Assembly: GCA_002307175.1 (NCBI GenBank)
Contig: DBTS01000108.1
Coordinates: 1-33,456 of the forward strand
Length of the DNA: 33,456 bases
Reading direction: 5' to 3'
Source: Rhodocyclaceae bacterium UBA1310
GTDB lineage: Bacteria; Pseudomonadota; Gammaproteobacteria; Burkholderiales; Rhodocyclaceae
Of this stretch, positions 24,965-32,782 are shown in pieces. The notes beneath the pieces are model-generated. The model did not search any database and was not told where the DNA came from. It saw nothing but the letters and a program-made list of their open reading frames with translations. Within the stretch, counting starts at the first letter, position 1. Every line of letters begins with the position of its first letter. A program made the translations under genes and the position numbers.

Positions 24965-25702
24965 ATGCACAAACCACTTCTGCTGATCATCGGCCTTGCC
25001 CTTCTCCTGGGGCACCCGGCATGGGCCGCCACGGCACCTGACGCGCAGGCATTGCTGCGCGAATCCGACCTGGCACGCGGCGGCAATCTGCCCGGCATCG
25101 CCTGGACAATCACCATCACCGCCCACGATCAGGACGGAGATTCGGAGAGAACCCTCGATGCCCTGGCGGACACGCAGAATTCCCGCGTTGAATTCACCGC
25201 ACCAGCCCGCATGCGTGGCGAACGCATCATCATGCAAGGGCACAATATGTGGTTCGTGCGCCCCGGCCTGCAGCGCCCAGTGCCGCTCTCACCACGCCAG
25301 CGACTGCTCGGCGGCGCGGCAACCGGGGATATCGCCGCCACACGTTATGCCACTGATTACGCGGCACAGATCATGGGCGAGGAGGCCGTGGATGGCGAAG
25401 ACTGCGTGCTGCTGAAGCTGACCGCAAAAACCCGCAACACCACCTACGATGTGATCCATTACTGGGTGTCGGAAAAACGCCGGCTCGCCGTGAAGGCCGA
25501 GTTTTACACGGTCTCCGGCAAGCTCTTCAAGAGCGCACGCTTCGACTATGCCAATTCGATTGAATACGCCGGGCATAAAACCCCGTTCATCAGCCGCATG
25601 GTGATTACCGATGCCATCAATTCCGCCCAGCTCACCACGCTGCGCTATACCGGCATTGCCATACGCCAGCCGGACCCTTCCGCCTTCGAGCTGAACCAAT
25701 GA
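24965..25702 (+). CDS. Periplasmic LolA-like outer-membrane lipoprotein-sorting protein
   Basis: This 245-residue secreted protein has a signal peptide (1-21, ending PAWA before ATAPDAQ). The mature part matches the LolA-like family (PF17131 type) in its N-terminal LLRESDLARGGNLPGIAWTI, the central RGERIIMQGHNMWFVRPGLQRPVPLS, and the C-terminal beta-rich stretch YDVIHYWVSEKRRLAVKAEF and RMVITDAINSAQLTTLRYTG. The fold is an open half-barrel that holds lipids or lipoprotein acyl chains. ATG 24965 has AGGAG six bases upstream, right at the permease stop. It is not LolA itself; family members occur next to MMPL or FtsX-type transporters. The specific cargo is unknown. Confidence 0.88.
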   Translation: MHKPLLLIIGLALLLGHPAWAATAPDAQALLRESDLARGGNLPGIAWTITITAHDQDGDSERTLDALADTQNSRVEFTAPARMRGERIIMQGHNMWFVRPGLQRPVPLSPRQRLLGGAATGDIAATRYATDYAAQIMGEEAVDGEDCVLLKLTAKTRNTTYDVIHYWVSEKRRLAVKAEFYTVSGKLFKSARFDYANSIEYAGHKTPFISRMVITDAINSAQLTTLRYTGIAIRQPDPSAFELNQ

Positions 25703-26928
25703 ACATCACACCACTATGGGCCATCACAAGGTGGGGCGCTGCTGTTGTGCTGGCTGCCGGAAACCTGCTGCCCCTTGCCGCGCAGGCCGGGGATTTCAGT
25801 TCCCGCCTGGAAATACTCAGCTACCGCCAGGAAACGGATAGCTGGGGCAGCAGCCCATTCACCCGCGTTGCCACGCTGCCGGACCACTCGCTCGCCAGCG
25901 AGCTGCGGCCCGATCTGGCCTGGCGTGACGAACACCTTGCAGCCAGCCTCAAGCCGCGCCTGGCAGCAACGCAGACGCCCGGGGAAACCCACGTCAGCAC
26001 CTGGCTCAACGAAGGCTGGCTGCGCTGGCAGCCGACCCCCGGCTGGAGCCTGCAGGGCGGCAGGGAAGCCCTGTTGTGGGGGCCGGCGATGTTCTGGAAT
26101 CCGTCGAACCCGCTATTTCCGAACAGCAACAAGGCCAACCCCAAGCGCGAAGTCGTCGGCAAGGATATCTTGCGCGCCCGCTGGCAGATCGCCCCCGGCT
26201 GGGCAGTGACGAGCATCAACGCAGTCGGGCGGCGGGAATCGGACACCGGCCCGAAGCGGCTGTATGCCATGAAACTCGATTGGAGCAACCAGGATGCTGC
26301 AGCTGCGGTGATTGCCGCCAGCGAGCCGGGGCATGCGCCATCCTGGCAGGGCTACGCGCAATGGACTGCCAGCGAGGCCACCCTGCTCTACGGGGAACTG
26401 GCCTGGCGCGCAGGCCAGCCCTACGCCGTGGCAAACCCGGCAGCGACAGCAAGTGGCTGGGCAACCGCAAGCACACCAAGCCACCGCAGCGCATTGGCTT
26501 TGCTGGGCAGCAGCTACACCTTTGAGAACAACTGGACCCTGTACACAGAGCTCTGGCACAACGGCAACGGTTTGAACAAGGCCGATGCCGCCCGCCTGGG
26601 GAGCGCGGCAAGCCTTCTGGCAGGGCAAAACACGGCCATCGCCAGCGCGCAACTCGGTGCCCTGATCAATGAACCGGCACCGCTACGCCGCAACTACGCC
26701 GGCCTTCAGCTGGGCAACGACAGTAGTGGCAACACCAGCTGGAAAATCCGAGTCACGCGCAATCTCGACGACCAGAGCATGGAGTGGGTCGGCATGCTTG
26801 ACCACAACTTCAGCGATCACCTGCAGGGCTGGATCAATCTCATGCACCGCAGCGGCGCCCGCGACAGCGAATATGGGCGCTGGGTACGCGGCAGCAGCAT
26901 GCTTGGATTCACCTGGTTTGCGTGGTAA
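25699..26928 (+). CDS. Outer-membrane beta-barrel protein of the ABC/LolA-like cassette
   Basis: This 409-residue secreted protein has a signal peptide (1-30, ending LAAQA). The mature chain has many alternating hydrophobic/polar strands of 8-12 residues rich in Trp, Tyr and Leu, such as GWLRWQPTPGWSLQGGREAL, YTFENNWTLYTELWHNGNG and the terminal SSMLGFTWFAW. The C-terminal aromatic residue is the recognition signal for BAM insertion. I do not recognise a named family with certainty; porin-like or DUF1302-like proteins are the nearest in style. It overlaps the LolA-like gene by four bases (ATGA), so it is coupled to it. A role as outer-membrane acceptor or exit channel for the transporter is inferred from context. 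Confidence 0.8.
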   Translation: MNITPLWAITRWGAAVVLAAGNLLPLAAQAGDFSSRLEILSYRQETDSWGSSPFTRVATLPDHSLASELRPDLAWRDEHLAASLKPRLAATQTPGETHVSTWLNEGWLRWQPTPGWSLQGGREALLWGPAMFWNPSNPLFPNSNKANPKREVVGKDILRARWQIAPGWAVTSINAVGRRESDTGPKRLYAMKLDWSNQDAAAAVIAASEPGHAPSWQGYAQWTASEATLLYGELAWRAGQPYAVANPAATASGWATASTPSHRSALALLGSSYTFENNWTLYTELWHNGNGLNKADAARLGSAASLLAGQNTAIASAQLGALINEPAPLRRNYAGLQLGNDSSGNTSWKIRVTRNLDDQSMEWVGMLDHNFSDHLQGWINLMHRSGARDSEYGRWVRGSSMLGFTWFAW

Positions 26929-27065
26929 GCCGGAAACTGGCACCGAAGCGGCCGGCATGACAGCAATCGCAATCATTTACTTCGCGCCGCAGACGCCTAG
27001 AATCTTCTCCCGAAAGCTGGTTTCAACGCACCCGATTTTTCCAGTTAACATAAAAAGAGAGAGAC

Positions 27066-27812
27066 ATGAACGTTTGTAACGCCTTACGCATGGCACTGCC
27101 GCTGTTCCTGCTGGCAGCCTGTGCCACACAGCCTTCGGGCAAGACAGACTCCGTCCGCATCGCGCTGGTGGGGGATTCGACACAGACCGAGAAACAGGGC
27201 TATGGCATCGGCTTCTGTGCCAATCTCGACCGGGCACACGTGGACTGCATCAACCACGCCAAGGGCGGCGCCAGCACCAAGACCTATCGCCGCGACGGGC
27301 TGTGGGCAACGGCCTTCTCGCCCCGGCCAGACTGGATGCTGATCCAGTTTGGCCACAATGACGTGCAGAGCGCCTCGCATGGCGAGCGCGAAACCGATCT
27401 GGCCACCGAATACCCGGCAAACCTGCGGCGTTTTGTGGAGGAAGCGCGTGCCGCAGGGGTCAAACCCATCCTCGTGACACCCATTGCCCGCCAGTACTTT
27501 CAGGATGACGGCAAGATCCACGACGATCTGCCCGGCCATGTCGAAGCGATGAAAAAGGTGGCTGCCGAGATGAACGTGCCGCTCATCGACCTGCACCAGC
27601 TGAGCCAGGATTATCTGGAGAAGATCGGCCAGCCGGAAGGGCGCAAGCTCAGCGCCACGAAGAAGGATGCCAATGGCGAAACCGTGCAGGACAAGACCCA
27701 CTTCAATCTTGCCGGATCGTATGTGTTTGGCCGCATGGTGGCAGAAGCCATGGGGCGTACCGTGCCGGAACTGGCGCACTACGTGACGCCGGAAGCGGCC
27801 AAGGCCCCCTGA
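27066..27812 (+). CDS. SGNH/GDSL esterase lipoprotein (rhamnogalacturonan acetylesterase-like)
   Basis: This 248-residue lipoprotein carries a type II signal with lipobox LAAC and lipidated Cys19. The SGNH hydrolase blocks are all present: nucleophile Ser38 in VGDST, Gly-containing block KGGAS (66-70), FGHND with Asn98, and Asp209-x-x-His212 in DKTHFN. The GDST form and the order of blocks resemble rhamnogalacturonan acetylesterases, which remove acetyl groups from sugars. The real substrate could be a polysaccharide O-acetyl group or another ester. Membrane anchoring places it in the periplasm or on the cell surface. It stands alone, with over 130 bases before it and about 330 after; AGAGAGAG precedes the ATG. 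Confidence 0.9.
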   Translation: MNVCNALRMALPLFLLAACATQPSGKTDSVRIALVGDSTQTEKQGYGIGFCANLDRAHVDCINHAKGGASTKTYRRDGLWATAFSPRPDWMLIQFGHNDVQSASHGERETDLATEYPANLRRFVEEARAAGVKPILVTPIARQYFQDDGKIHDDLPGHVEAMKKVAAEMNVPLIDLHQLSQDYLEKIGQPEGRKLSATKKDANGETVQDKTHFNLAGSYVFGRMVAEAMGRTVPELAHYVTPEAAKAP

Positions 27813-28144
27813 GCGCTTGTCCGCCCCTGTAGCGATGAGCCGCTTTCTGTGCGACTCATCGCGCCTCAGGCACGATGTCGCATCAGGTTCCGGGCCATTC
27901 CGGCACACCGGCTTTTTCCCACAACTCAGCCACTCTTCCCGCCGCCTGGCAGGAGGCGGCAAGCCTTCGGCACCGCCACGGCATATGCCTGGGGCTCCCC
28001 GGATGCCGCCTGGCAGCCGGATAAAAGAAGTCTATCCGCCAATAGTCCGATTTCTCTGCGAGGCCCCTATAATCGGCGCATAAAACCTCTTGCTGCGTAA
28101 TTTTCCACCGACGAAGAGCCTTCCTGCCGACGGGTTCCAGCAAC
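27813..28144 (+). promoter_or_regulatory. Intergenic region with a hairpin and a promoter candidate for the FUSC gene
   Basis: GCGATGAGCCGC (27832-27843) and GCGACTCATCGC (27851-27862) form a 12-base stem with one mismatch and a 7-base loop, 20 bases after the esterase stop. It lacks a T-run. A perfect TATAAT lies at 28068-28073, 72 bases before the FUSC start codon, but its -35 region is poor. No convincing gene is seen in this stretch. Confidence 0.4.
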
Positions 28145-30310
28145 ATGATGCCAATGAGATTCCCTATCATCAACCGGCTCTGGTCGCATGACAAGATGCT
28201 GGACAGCCTGAAAGTGACCATCGCTTTCGCCGGTGTGCTTGCCTTCTGTTTTGGCACACAGCATGAGAAGTGGCTGTTCGGGGCACTCCTCGGGGTGATT
28301 GCAGCGGCCCTGGCGGAAGTGCCGGATCGCGCCATCGGGCGCATCAAGGCCATCATCGTCACCCAGTTCTGCTTCGCGCTGGCATCCTTCTCGGTGTGCC
28401 TGCTGTTTGCTTACCCGTGGGCTTTCGGTGTGGGGCTGGCGGTATCGACCTTCCTTTTCGTCATGCTCGGGGCATGGGGAGAGCGCTATGCGACGATCGC
28501 CACCGCATCGGTGATCCTGGCAATCTATACCATGCTGGGCCTGTCGCAAGGCGCCGGGCACAACGCGCCGTTCTGGCAGGCGCCTGCCGTTCTGCTCACC
28601 GGCGCAGGCGCGTATGGCCTGCTTTCCGTACTGGCAGCCATCCTTTTTCCCAATCGCCCGCTGCGCCATGGCATGCATAGCCTGTACATGGCGCTCTCGC
28701 ATTATCTGACGCTCAAGGCCTCCCTGCTTGAACCCATCCGGGGGCGCGACGTAAAAGCCCTGCGCCTGGCACTGGCCACCCAGAATGGGCTGGTCGTCGG
28801 CCTCATGAACCGCATGCGCGAGCTGCTCCTGCTGTGGGTGCAGAATGGCCGGCCAGCGCGTGGCAGCAAGCCCTTTCTGCAGTGGTACTTTCTGGCGCAG
28901 GATATCCACGAACGTGCCAGTTCGGCCCACCACCCCTATGAAGCGCTCTCTGAGGCTTTTGCACGCAGCGATGTGCTGTTCCGCTGCCAGCGCCTCCTGA
29001 GCCAGCAGGCGCGTGCCTGCGCCCGCCTCGGCGAGGCCATCGGCACCCACCAGCCTTTCAATTACGGAACGGATGGCGCACTCGCTCTGGCCGAGCTTGA
29101 AGAAGCCAGTGCCTACGTCAACGCCAATCCGAAACAGGACAAGGTGCTCCTTGACGCCCTTGCCGACCTCGCCCGCAACATCAGCACCATCGAGCGCGGG
29201 CTGGCGCTGGCAAACACGCCCGAAGCACTTGATGCGATTGTCGACCCGACCCTGCGCGATTACCGCCCGCAGAGTCTGGGTGAGGCATGGAAACGTCTGC
29301 TCCAGGATCTCAACCCCGGCTCGCGCCGCTTCCGCCACGGCCTGCGCCTGTCCGTGGCGCTGACAGCGGGCTACATCCTGCTGCACCTGCTGAATCTGCC
29401 GCAGGGTTACTGGGTGATGCTCACCACGGTATTTGTCTGCCAGCCCAACTTCAGCACCACCTGGCGACGCATGGGGCAGCGCATCGTCGGCACGCTGATC
29501 GGGCTGCTTGCCGTGTCGCTGTTCATCTCGGCCTTTCCGCTTCCGCTGGCACAACTGGCCCTGCTGGTGGCGACTGGCGTGGCCTTCTTTGCCACACGCG
29601 CCGAAAAGTACACCATCGCCACGGCCTGCATCACAGTGATGGTGCTGGTGTGCTTCAACCAGTTTGGCAGCAGCTATGTGTGGGTGTGGCCCCGCATGAT
29701 CGATACCATCCTGGGCAGCCTGCTCTCGGTGGCCGCCGTCACCTTCATCCTGCCCGAATGGCAGGGCAAGCGCCTGCACGATGTGATGGCGCGCACACTG
29801 ACACTCTCGGATACCTATCTGGGAGAGATCCTCAACCAGTATCACCGTGGCAAGCGCGACGACCTGCCCTACCGGATTGCCCGGCGCGATGCGCACAACG
29901 CCGATGCGGAACTCTCCAGCACGCTCACGGGCATGCTCGGTGAGCCCGGCCGCTACTATATCTCGCCGGAAATCGCCTACCGCTTCCTGTGCGCAAGCCA
30001 TACCCTGCTGGGCTACGTCTCGGCGCTTGGCGCGCATCGCGAGCAGATCGCCAGCTGGCAGAACGATGAAGCCATGCACAACTTTGAAGATCACGTGCAC
30101 CGCAACCTGCTCAGCGTTGCCACGGCACTGGCTACACAGCGGGGAATTTCCCGCGATAATCTGCAGCCAGTGTGCACGGAAGAAGTCATGCGCGGCCTGA
30201 GTGGGGCGCAGACCCGCGTAGTGCGCCAGCTCGCGCTGATTGATGCACTGATCCCGGAATTTGTCGAACTCGCCAATAGTTTTGCCACAGTCGCGAAGGC
30301 TGCCCCATGA
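28145..30310 (+). CDS. FUSC family (YccS/YhfK-like) inner-membrane protein
   Basis: This 721-residue integral membrane protein has two hydrophobic blocks, each with about five or six helices (about 20-180 and 400-530). A soluble helical domain lies between them and another at the C-terminus. This is the duplicated architecture of the YccS/FUSC family, related to the aromatic-acid exporter AaeB and fusaric-acid resistance proteins. Typical segments are ALLGVIAAALAEVPDRAIGR in the first half, and GYWVMLTTVFVCQPNFSTTW with RMGQRIVGTLIGLLA in the second. Several in-frame ATGs at the start (28145, 28148, 28154) leave the first residues uncertain. The stop overlaps the next gene by four bases, so the two are probably co-translated. 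Export of small acidic compounds is the family expectation; the substrate is unknown. Confidence 0.9.
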   Translation: MMPMRFPIINRLWSHDKMLDSLKVTIAFAGVLAFCFGTQHEKWLFGALLGVIAAALAEVPDRAIGRIKAIIVTQFCFALASFSVCLLFAYPWAFGVGLAVSTFLFVMLGAWGERYATIATASVILAIYTMLGLSQGAGHNAPFWQAPAVLLTGAGAYGLLSVLAAILFPNRPLRHGMHSLYMALSHYLTLKASLLEPIRGRDVKALRLALATQNGLVVGLMNRMRELLLLWVQNGRPARGSKPFLQWYFLAQDIHERASSAHHPYEALSEAFARSDVLFRCQRLLSQQARACARLGEAIGTHQPFNYGTDGALALAELEEASAYVNANPKQDKVLLDALADLARNISTIERGLALANTPEALDAIVDPTLRDYRPQSLGEAWKRLLQDLNPGSRRFRHGLRLSVALTAGYILLHLLNLPQGYWVMLTTVFVCQPNFSTTWRRMGQRIVGTLIGLLAVSLFISAFPLPLAQLALLVATGVAFFATRAEKYTIATACITVMVLVCFNQFGSSYVWVWPRMIDTILGSLLSVAAVTFILPEWQGKRLHDVMARTLTLSDTYLGEILNQYHRGKRDDLPYRIARRDAHNADAELSSTLTGMLGEPGRYYISPEIAYRFLCASHTLLGYVSALGAHREQIASWQNDEAMHNFEDHVHRNLLSVATALATQRGISRDNLQPVCTEEVMRGLSGAQTRVVRQLALIDALIPEFVELANSFATVAKAAP

Positions 30311-31404
30311 CCCTGACAGCTTCCCCCCATACGCCACAGATGCGTGAAGACCTGCGTACCGCCCTGCCCCTGCCATTCGAAGCGCCCAGTGCTGCGGAAC
30401 GCTGGGCGGCACTGATCAGCACGGAGGCCGACCGTGAGGCCTTCAGCACGATGTGCCGGGCTTTGCAGAAAACCTATTTTGGTTCGCTACCGGCACGCGT
30501 GGCAACCTGGCTGTTCTACCGCCTCGTCTACAGCCATGCCGGGCACTACGTGGAAGACAGCGATTATCTGGCGGATGCCACAGGCATCATGTCGCGCGCG
30601 CAGATGGCCCTCATGCAGCGCCAGTACACCTGGGCACACGTCGCCTACAATTTCATTCCGGGCTGCACCACGACCTGCATCCGGACCCAGGAGGGCTGGC
30701 GCATGATGCGCAGCCTGGACTGGGGCAACCTGCCCGTCATGGCGCCTGCGGTACGCGCCTACGATTACATCAGCGGCCAGCAACAGATCACGCATACCGC
30801 CGCCGTGCAGGGCATGGCAGGTGTGCTGACGTTTTCGCGCCCCGGCCTGTGTGGCGCCATCAATTTCGCACCCAAGCAGCGCAGCCTCGCCCCGGCACGT
30901 TTCCGCAGCGACCCGCTGTTTGTACTGCGCGACCTGATCGAACACACGCACATCAACACGCTGGAAGCGGCCCTCGAATTCATTGGCCAGCAGCGTTTCT
31001 CAAGCCCGGTTTTCATCAGCCTGTGCAGCAGCAATTCAGATTGCGCCGCCGTGGTCGAAGTGGCCCATGACAAGCGCCAGAATGTTCGCTACGCCAAAGA
31101 TGGCCTGCTGGTGCAGACCAATCATTTTCATCAGGCAAGCCCGTTTGCCCACGAGAACTATCCGCAACTCGCCACCGAGCCCACTGCGGGCTGGGAACAC
31201 AGCGATCTGCTGCGCAACTCGCAAAAGCGCTTCGATGACCTGATGGCCGCCCTGCGCCCGCTGGTGGATGCACCCGCCACACAGGTGGAAAGCGCCTGCC
31301 TCGAACGCTACTCGATTGCGCCGGTGTGGAACCACGAAACCACCTACTGGACACTCGCCAATCCGGCGACGGGCTCGCTGCGCCTGTGGCAGCGGCAGGT
31401 CTAG
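30307..31404 (+). CDS. Acid ceramidase/NAAA-like cysteine Ntn hydrolase (putative)
   Basis: This 365-residue protein shows the ordered motifs of the acid ceramidase / N-acylethanolamine amidase branch of Ntn hydrolases. Candidate nucleophile Cys120 lies in GCTTTCIRT. RSLDWG (135-140) matches the conserved RNxDFG-type Arg and Asp. AAVQGMAGVLTFSRPGLCGAIN matches the strand-turn-strand with a Gly-rich stretch and PGL. SLCSSNSDCAAVVEV and LLVQTNHF match the distal GG..G/C..V and Q-T-N strands. These enzymes cleave amide bonds of acyl chains after self-cleavage before the Cys, which would release a fragment of about 119 residues. No signal peptide is visible, unlike the lysosomal enzymes, so a cytoplasmic location is likely. 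It is coupled to the FUSC gene. Assignment is from recalled motif order, not alignment; a C45-type acyltransferase is the main alternative. Confidence 0.68.
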   Translation: MTLTASPHTPQMREDLRTALPLPFEAPSAAERWAALISTEADREAFSTMCRALQKTYFGSLPARVATWLFYRLVYSHAGHYVEDSDYLADATGIMSRAQMALMQRQYTWAHVAYNFIPGCTTTCIRTQEGWRMMRSLDWGNLPVMAPAVRAYDYISGQQQITHTAAVQGMAGVLTFSRPGLCGAINFAPKQRSLAPARFRSDPLFVLRDLIEHTHINTLEAALEFIGQQRFSSPVFISLCSSNSDCAAVVEVAHDKRQNVRYAKDGLLVQTNHFHQASPFAHENYPQLATEPTAGWEHSDLLRNSQKRFDDLMAALRPLVDAPATQVESACLERYSIAPVWNHETTYWTLANPATGSLRLWQRQV

Positions 31405-31779
31405 AGAAAATACCCCTACAGCTTTCCCTGCTGCAGACCAAGATTGCCGCCGGGCATTGATTCACGCCCCAACCCCTACTGCAGCATTCCTGCACATCAT
31501 CCAACCGATTGAACAGATCGACCACGCCTAGACCATCGAGGGCTTGATGACGCTGCTTGCCCCTGCCAAAGACCCGAACAGGCGAGCGGTGGGGGTGGTG
31601 TTCGCGGTGGTGTGGGATGACAGAGCGACAGACTTCGGCCAGCTCGGCCAGATGCAGCGCAGCCGCAAGAACGCGTTTTTGGCGGCCCACCAGTTGGCGG
31701 ATACGCTGCTTTGGGGCAAGGCCAAACGCTGGATGTCGGAATGTTGGAATATTGGACTTAACCCGGCGCTTCCCTGGTG
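31405..31779. other. Region without a recognisable gene
   Basis: Open frames occur on both strands here, including ones crossing 31540-31800, but none has a recognisable motif, a good ribosome site or length above about 90 residues outside shadows of the preceding gene. The stretch may be decayed coding DNA. It ends in the first copy of the imperfect direct repeat that brackets the brnTA locus. Confidence 0.4.
31737..31775 (+). repeat. Direct repeat flanking brnTA, left copy
   Basis: This 39-base segment aligns to 32353-32392 in the same orientation with 31 identical positions and one single-base gap. The shared cores include GGAATGTTGGA-type and GCGCTT sequence. The two copies bracket the toxin-antitoxin promoter and genes. 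The similarity was read by eye. Confidence 0.5.
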
Positions 31780-31808
31780 TTGCCAGCCTGCCAATCTTGA
31801 TCTATAAC
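31780..31808 (+). promoter_or_regulatory. Sigma-70-type promoter of brnTA
   Basis: TTGCCA (31780-31785) and TATAAC (31803-31808) are separated by exactly 17 bases, a good sigma-70 arrangement. The -10 element overlaps the left arm of the palindromic operator at 31805-31821. Transcription would start near 31815. Confidence 0.65.
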
Positions 31809-31821
31809 TACATTGTAGTTA
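31805..31821. promoter_or_regulatory. Palindromic operator of brnTA
   Basis: TAACTACA (31805-31812) and TGTAGTTA (31814-31821) are perfect inverted arms around one central T. The palindrome overlaps the -10 box, so a bound repressor would block RNA polymerase. BrnA proteins are known to repress their own operons, alone or with BrnT. This site is therefore the expected BrnA operator (inference from family and position). Confidence 0.7.
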
Positions 31822-31840
31822 CAGTTTACGGACGCACACT

Positions 31841-32116
31841 CTTCACTTTGAATGGAATGAGGCCAAGGCAAAAGCCAACGTCAAGAAACACGGCGTCAGC
31901 TTTGAAGAAGCCAAATCGGTTTTTCTCGACGATCAGGCCAGGATGATTCCCGATCCGGATCATTCTGCCGAAGAAGAGCGCTTTATCCTGCTAGGCTTCA
32001 GCTCCAGCCTCAAGCTTCTCGTAGTGTGCCATTGCTTCCGGGCGGGAGAGAAGATCATCTGCATCATCTCCGCACGGAAGGCCACGCGGACAGAGACACA
32101 GATTTACGAAAGGTGA
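31841..32116 (+). CDS. brnT: BrnT family ribonuclease toxin, without a canonical start codon
   Basis: The frame 31841-32113 encodes 91 residues typical of BrnT (DUF497), a RelE-fold ribonuclease toxin. It opens LHFEWNEAKAKANVKKHGVS, followed by FEEAKSVFLDDQ, IPDPDHSAEEERFILLGFS and the basic C-terminal IISARKATRTETQIYER. The length equals the family norm, but the codon where the initiator should stand is CTT, and no ATG, GTG or TTG occurs in frame before the upstream stop at 31805-31807. The first in-frame ATG is at 31943, which would remove the N-terminal third. Either the toxin lost its start by mutation, it uses a very unusual start, or the sequence has an error here. It overlaps brnA by four bases, as in intact operons. 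Confidence 0.82.
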   Translation, partial: LHFEWNEAKAKANVKKHGVSFEEAKSVFLDDQARMIPDPDHSAEEERFILLGFSSSLKLLVVCHCFRAGEKIICIISARKATRTETQIYER

Positions 32117-32331
32117 ACACCGTGCGCGCCGAATACGATTTTTCCAAGGCAGTCAAAAACCCCTACGCCGCCCAGCTCAAGAAGCAGATCACGATCCGCC
32201 TGGATGAAGAGAGCATCAATTACTTCAAATCCATTTCCGCTGACGTGGGCATCCCCTACCAGAGCCTGATTAACCTGTACCTGCGAGATTGCGCGGCCTC
32301 CAACCGAAAGCTCGATCTCAAGTGGAAGTAA
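32113..32331 (+). CDS. brnA: BrnA family antitoxin
   Basis: BrnA (72 residues) neutralises BrnT and represses the operon. The sequence EYDFSKAVKNPYAAQLKKQI and TIRLDEESINYFKSISADVG, followed by IPYQSLINLYLRDCAAS and KLDLKWK, is a near-textbook BrnA with a ribbon-helix-helix-type DNA-binding domain. The start is the GTG at 32113, overlapping the TGA of brnT. An upstream in-frame ATG at 32026 lies inside brnT and would add 29 residues that do not belong to the family. The antitoxin reading frame is intact even though the toxin start is not. Confidence 0.9.
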   Translation: MNTVRAEYDFSKAVKNPYAAQLKKQITIRLDEESINYFKSISADVGIPYQSLINLYLRDCAASNRKLDLKWK

Positions 32332-32352
32332 CATTCCTCGCTGCATTCTGAC

Positions 32353-32392
32353 CGGAAATGTTGGATTGTGGGGCTTGACCCCGCGCTTTTCT
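32353..32392 (+). repeat. Direct repeat flanking brnTA, right copy
   Basis: This is the second copy of the repeat at 31737-31775, beginning 22 bases after the brnA stop. It contains the small palindromic core GGGGCTTGACCCC (32369-32381), which is degenerate in the left copy. See the left copy for the degree of identity. Confidence 0.5.
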
Positions 32393-32482
32393 AAGATTGC
32401 GGTGCATGATATTGGCGTATTGTCACTGCCGGTGCGGGTTTGGCCGACTGGCCGTGGGCAGTCTGCAAACAAGGTGGAGACA

Positions 32483-32782
32483 ATGAAATTTGTTGCAATT
32501 CTCAGGGACAAACAGCGTGAGCGCTTCACTCTGGAACTTCTGAAGGCGCATGTTGCTCATCTGCAGGTATTGCATGACCGGGGGCAGTTGCTGTCCTGCG
32601 GGCCGTTTTCTGATGGTGCCGGGGCAATCAAAATTCTGGATGCTGCCTCTGAAGAACAGGCGCATTTGCTGCTTCGGGCGGATCCGTTCACCGTAGCTGG
32701 CTATTATGCAGGCTATGAACTGCATGCTTGGGAGGAGGCCAGTCCACAGAATGGGTGGCTGATGAATCCCACTGATTGTTGA
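32483..32782 (+). CDS. YciI-like domain protein
   Basis: This 99-residue protein has the YciI/DGPF-type ferredoxin-like fold signature: an opening strand MKFVAILRDK, a helix with LLKAHVAHLQVLHDRGQLL, SCGPFSDGAGAIKILDAASE, and the closing DPFTVAGYYAGYELHAW. The central GPF...GA pattern and the DPF segment are characteristic. ATG 32483 is chosen because GGTGGAG lies five bases upstream; earlier in-frame starts add 39 unrelated residues. Family members are small cytoplasmic proteins of mostly unknown role, some with peroxidase- or dehydrochlorinase-like activity. The gene is isolated within the accessory zone. Confidence 0.85.
   Translation: MKFVAILRDKQRERFTLELLKAHVAHLQVLHDRGQLLSCGPFSDGAGAIKILDAASEEQAHLLLRADPFTVAGYYAGYELHAWEEASPQNGWLMNPTDC

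Noticed and set aside
28067..30412. A 781-codon open frame on the minus strand
   Set aside because: It lies wholly opposite the FUSC gene, is rich in His, Gln, Arg and Gly as expected of an antisense shadow in high-G+C DNA, and has no recognisable domain.
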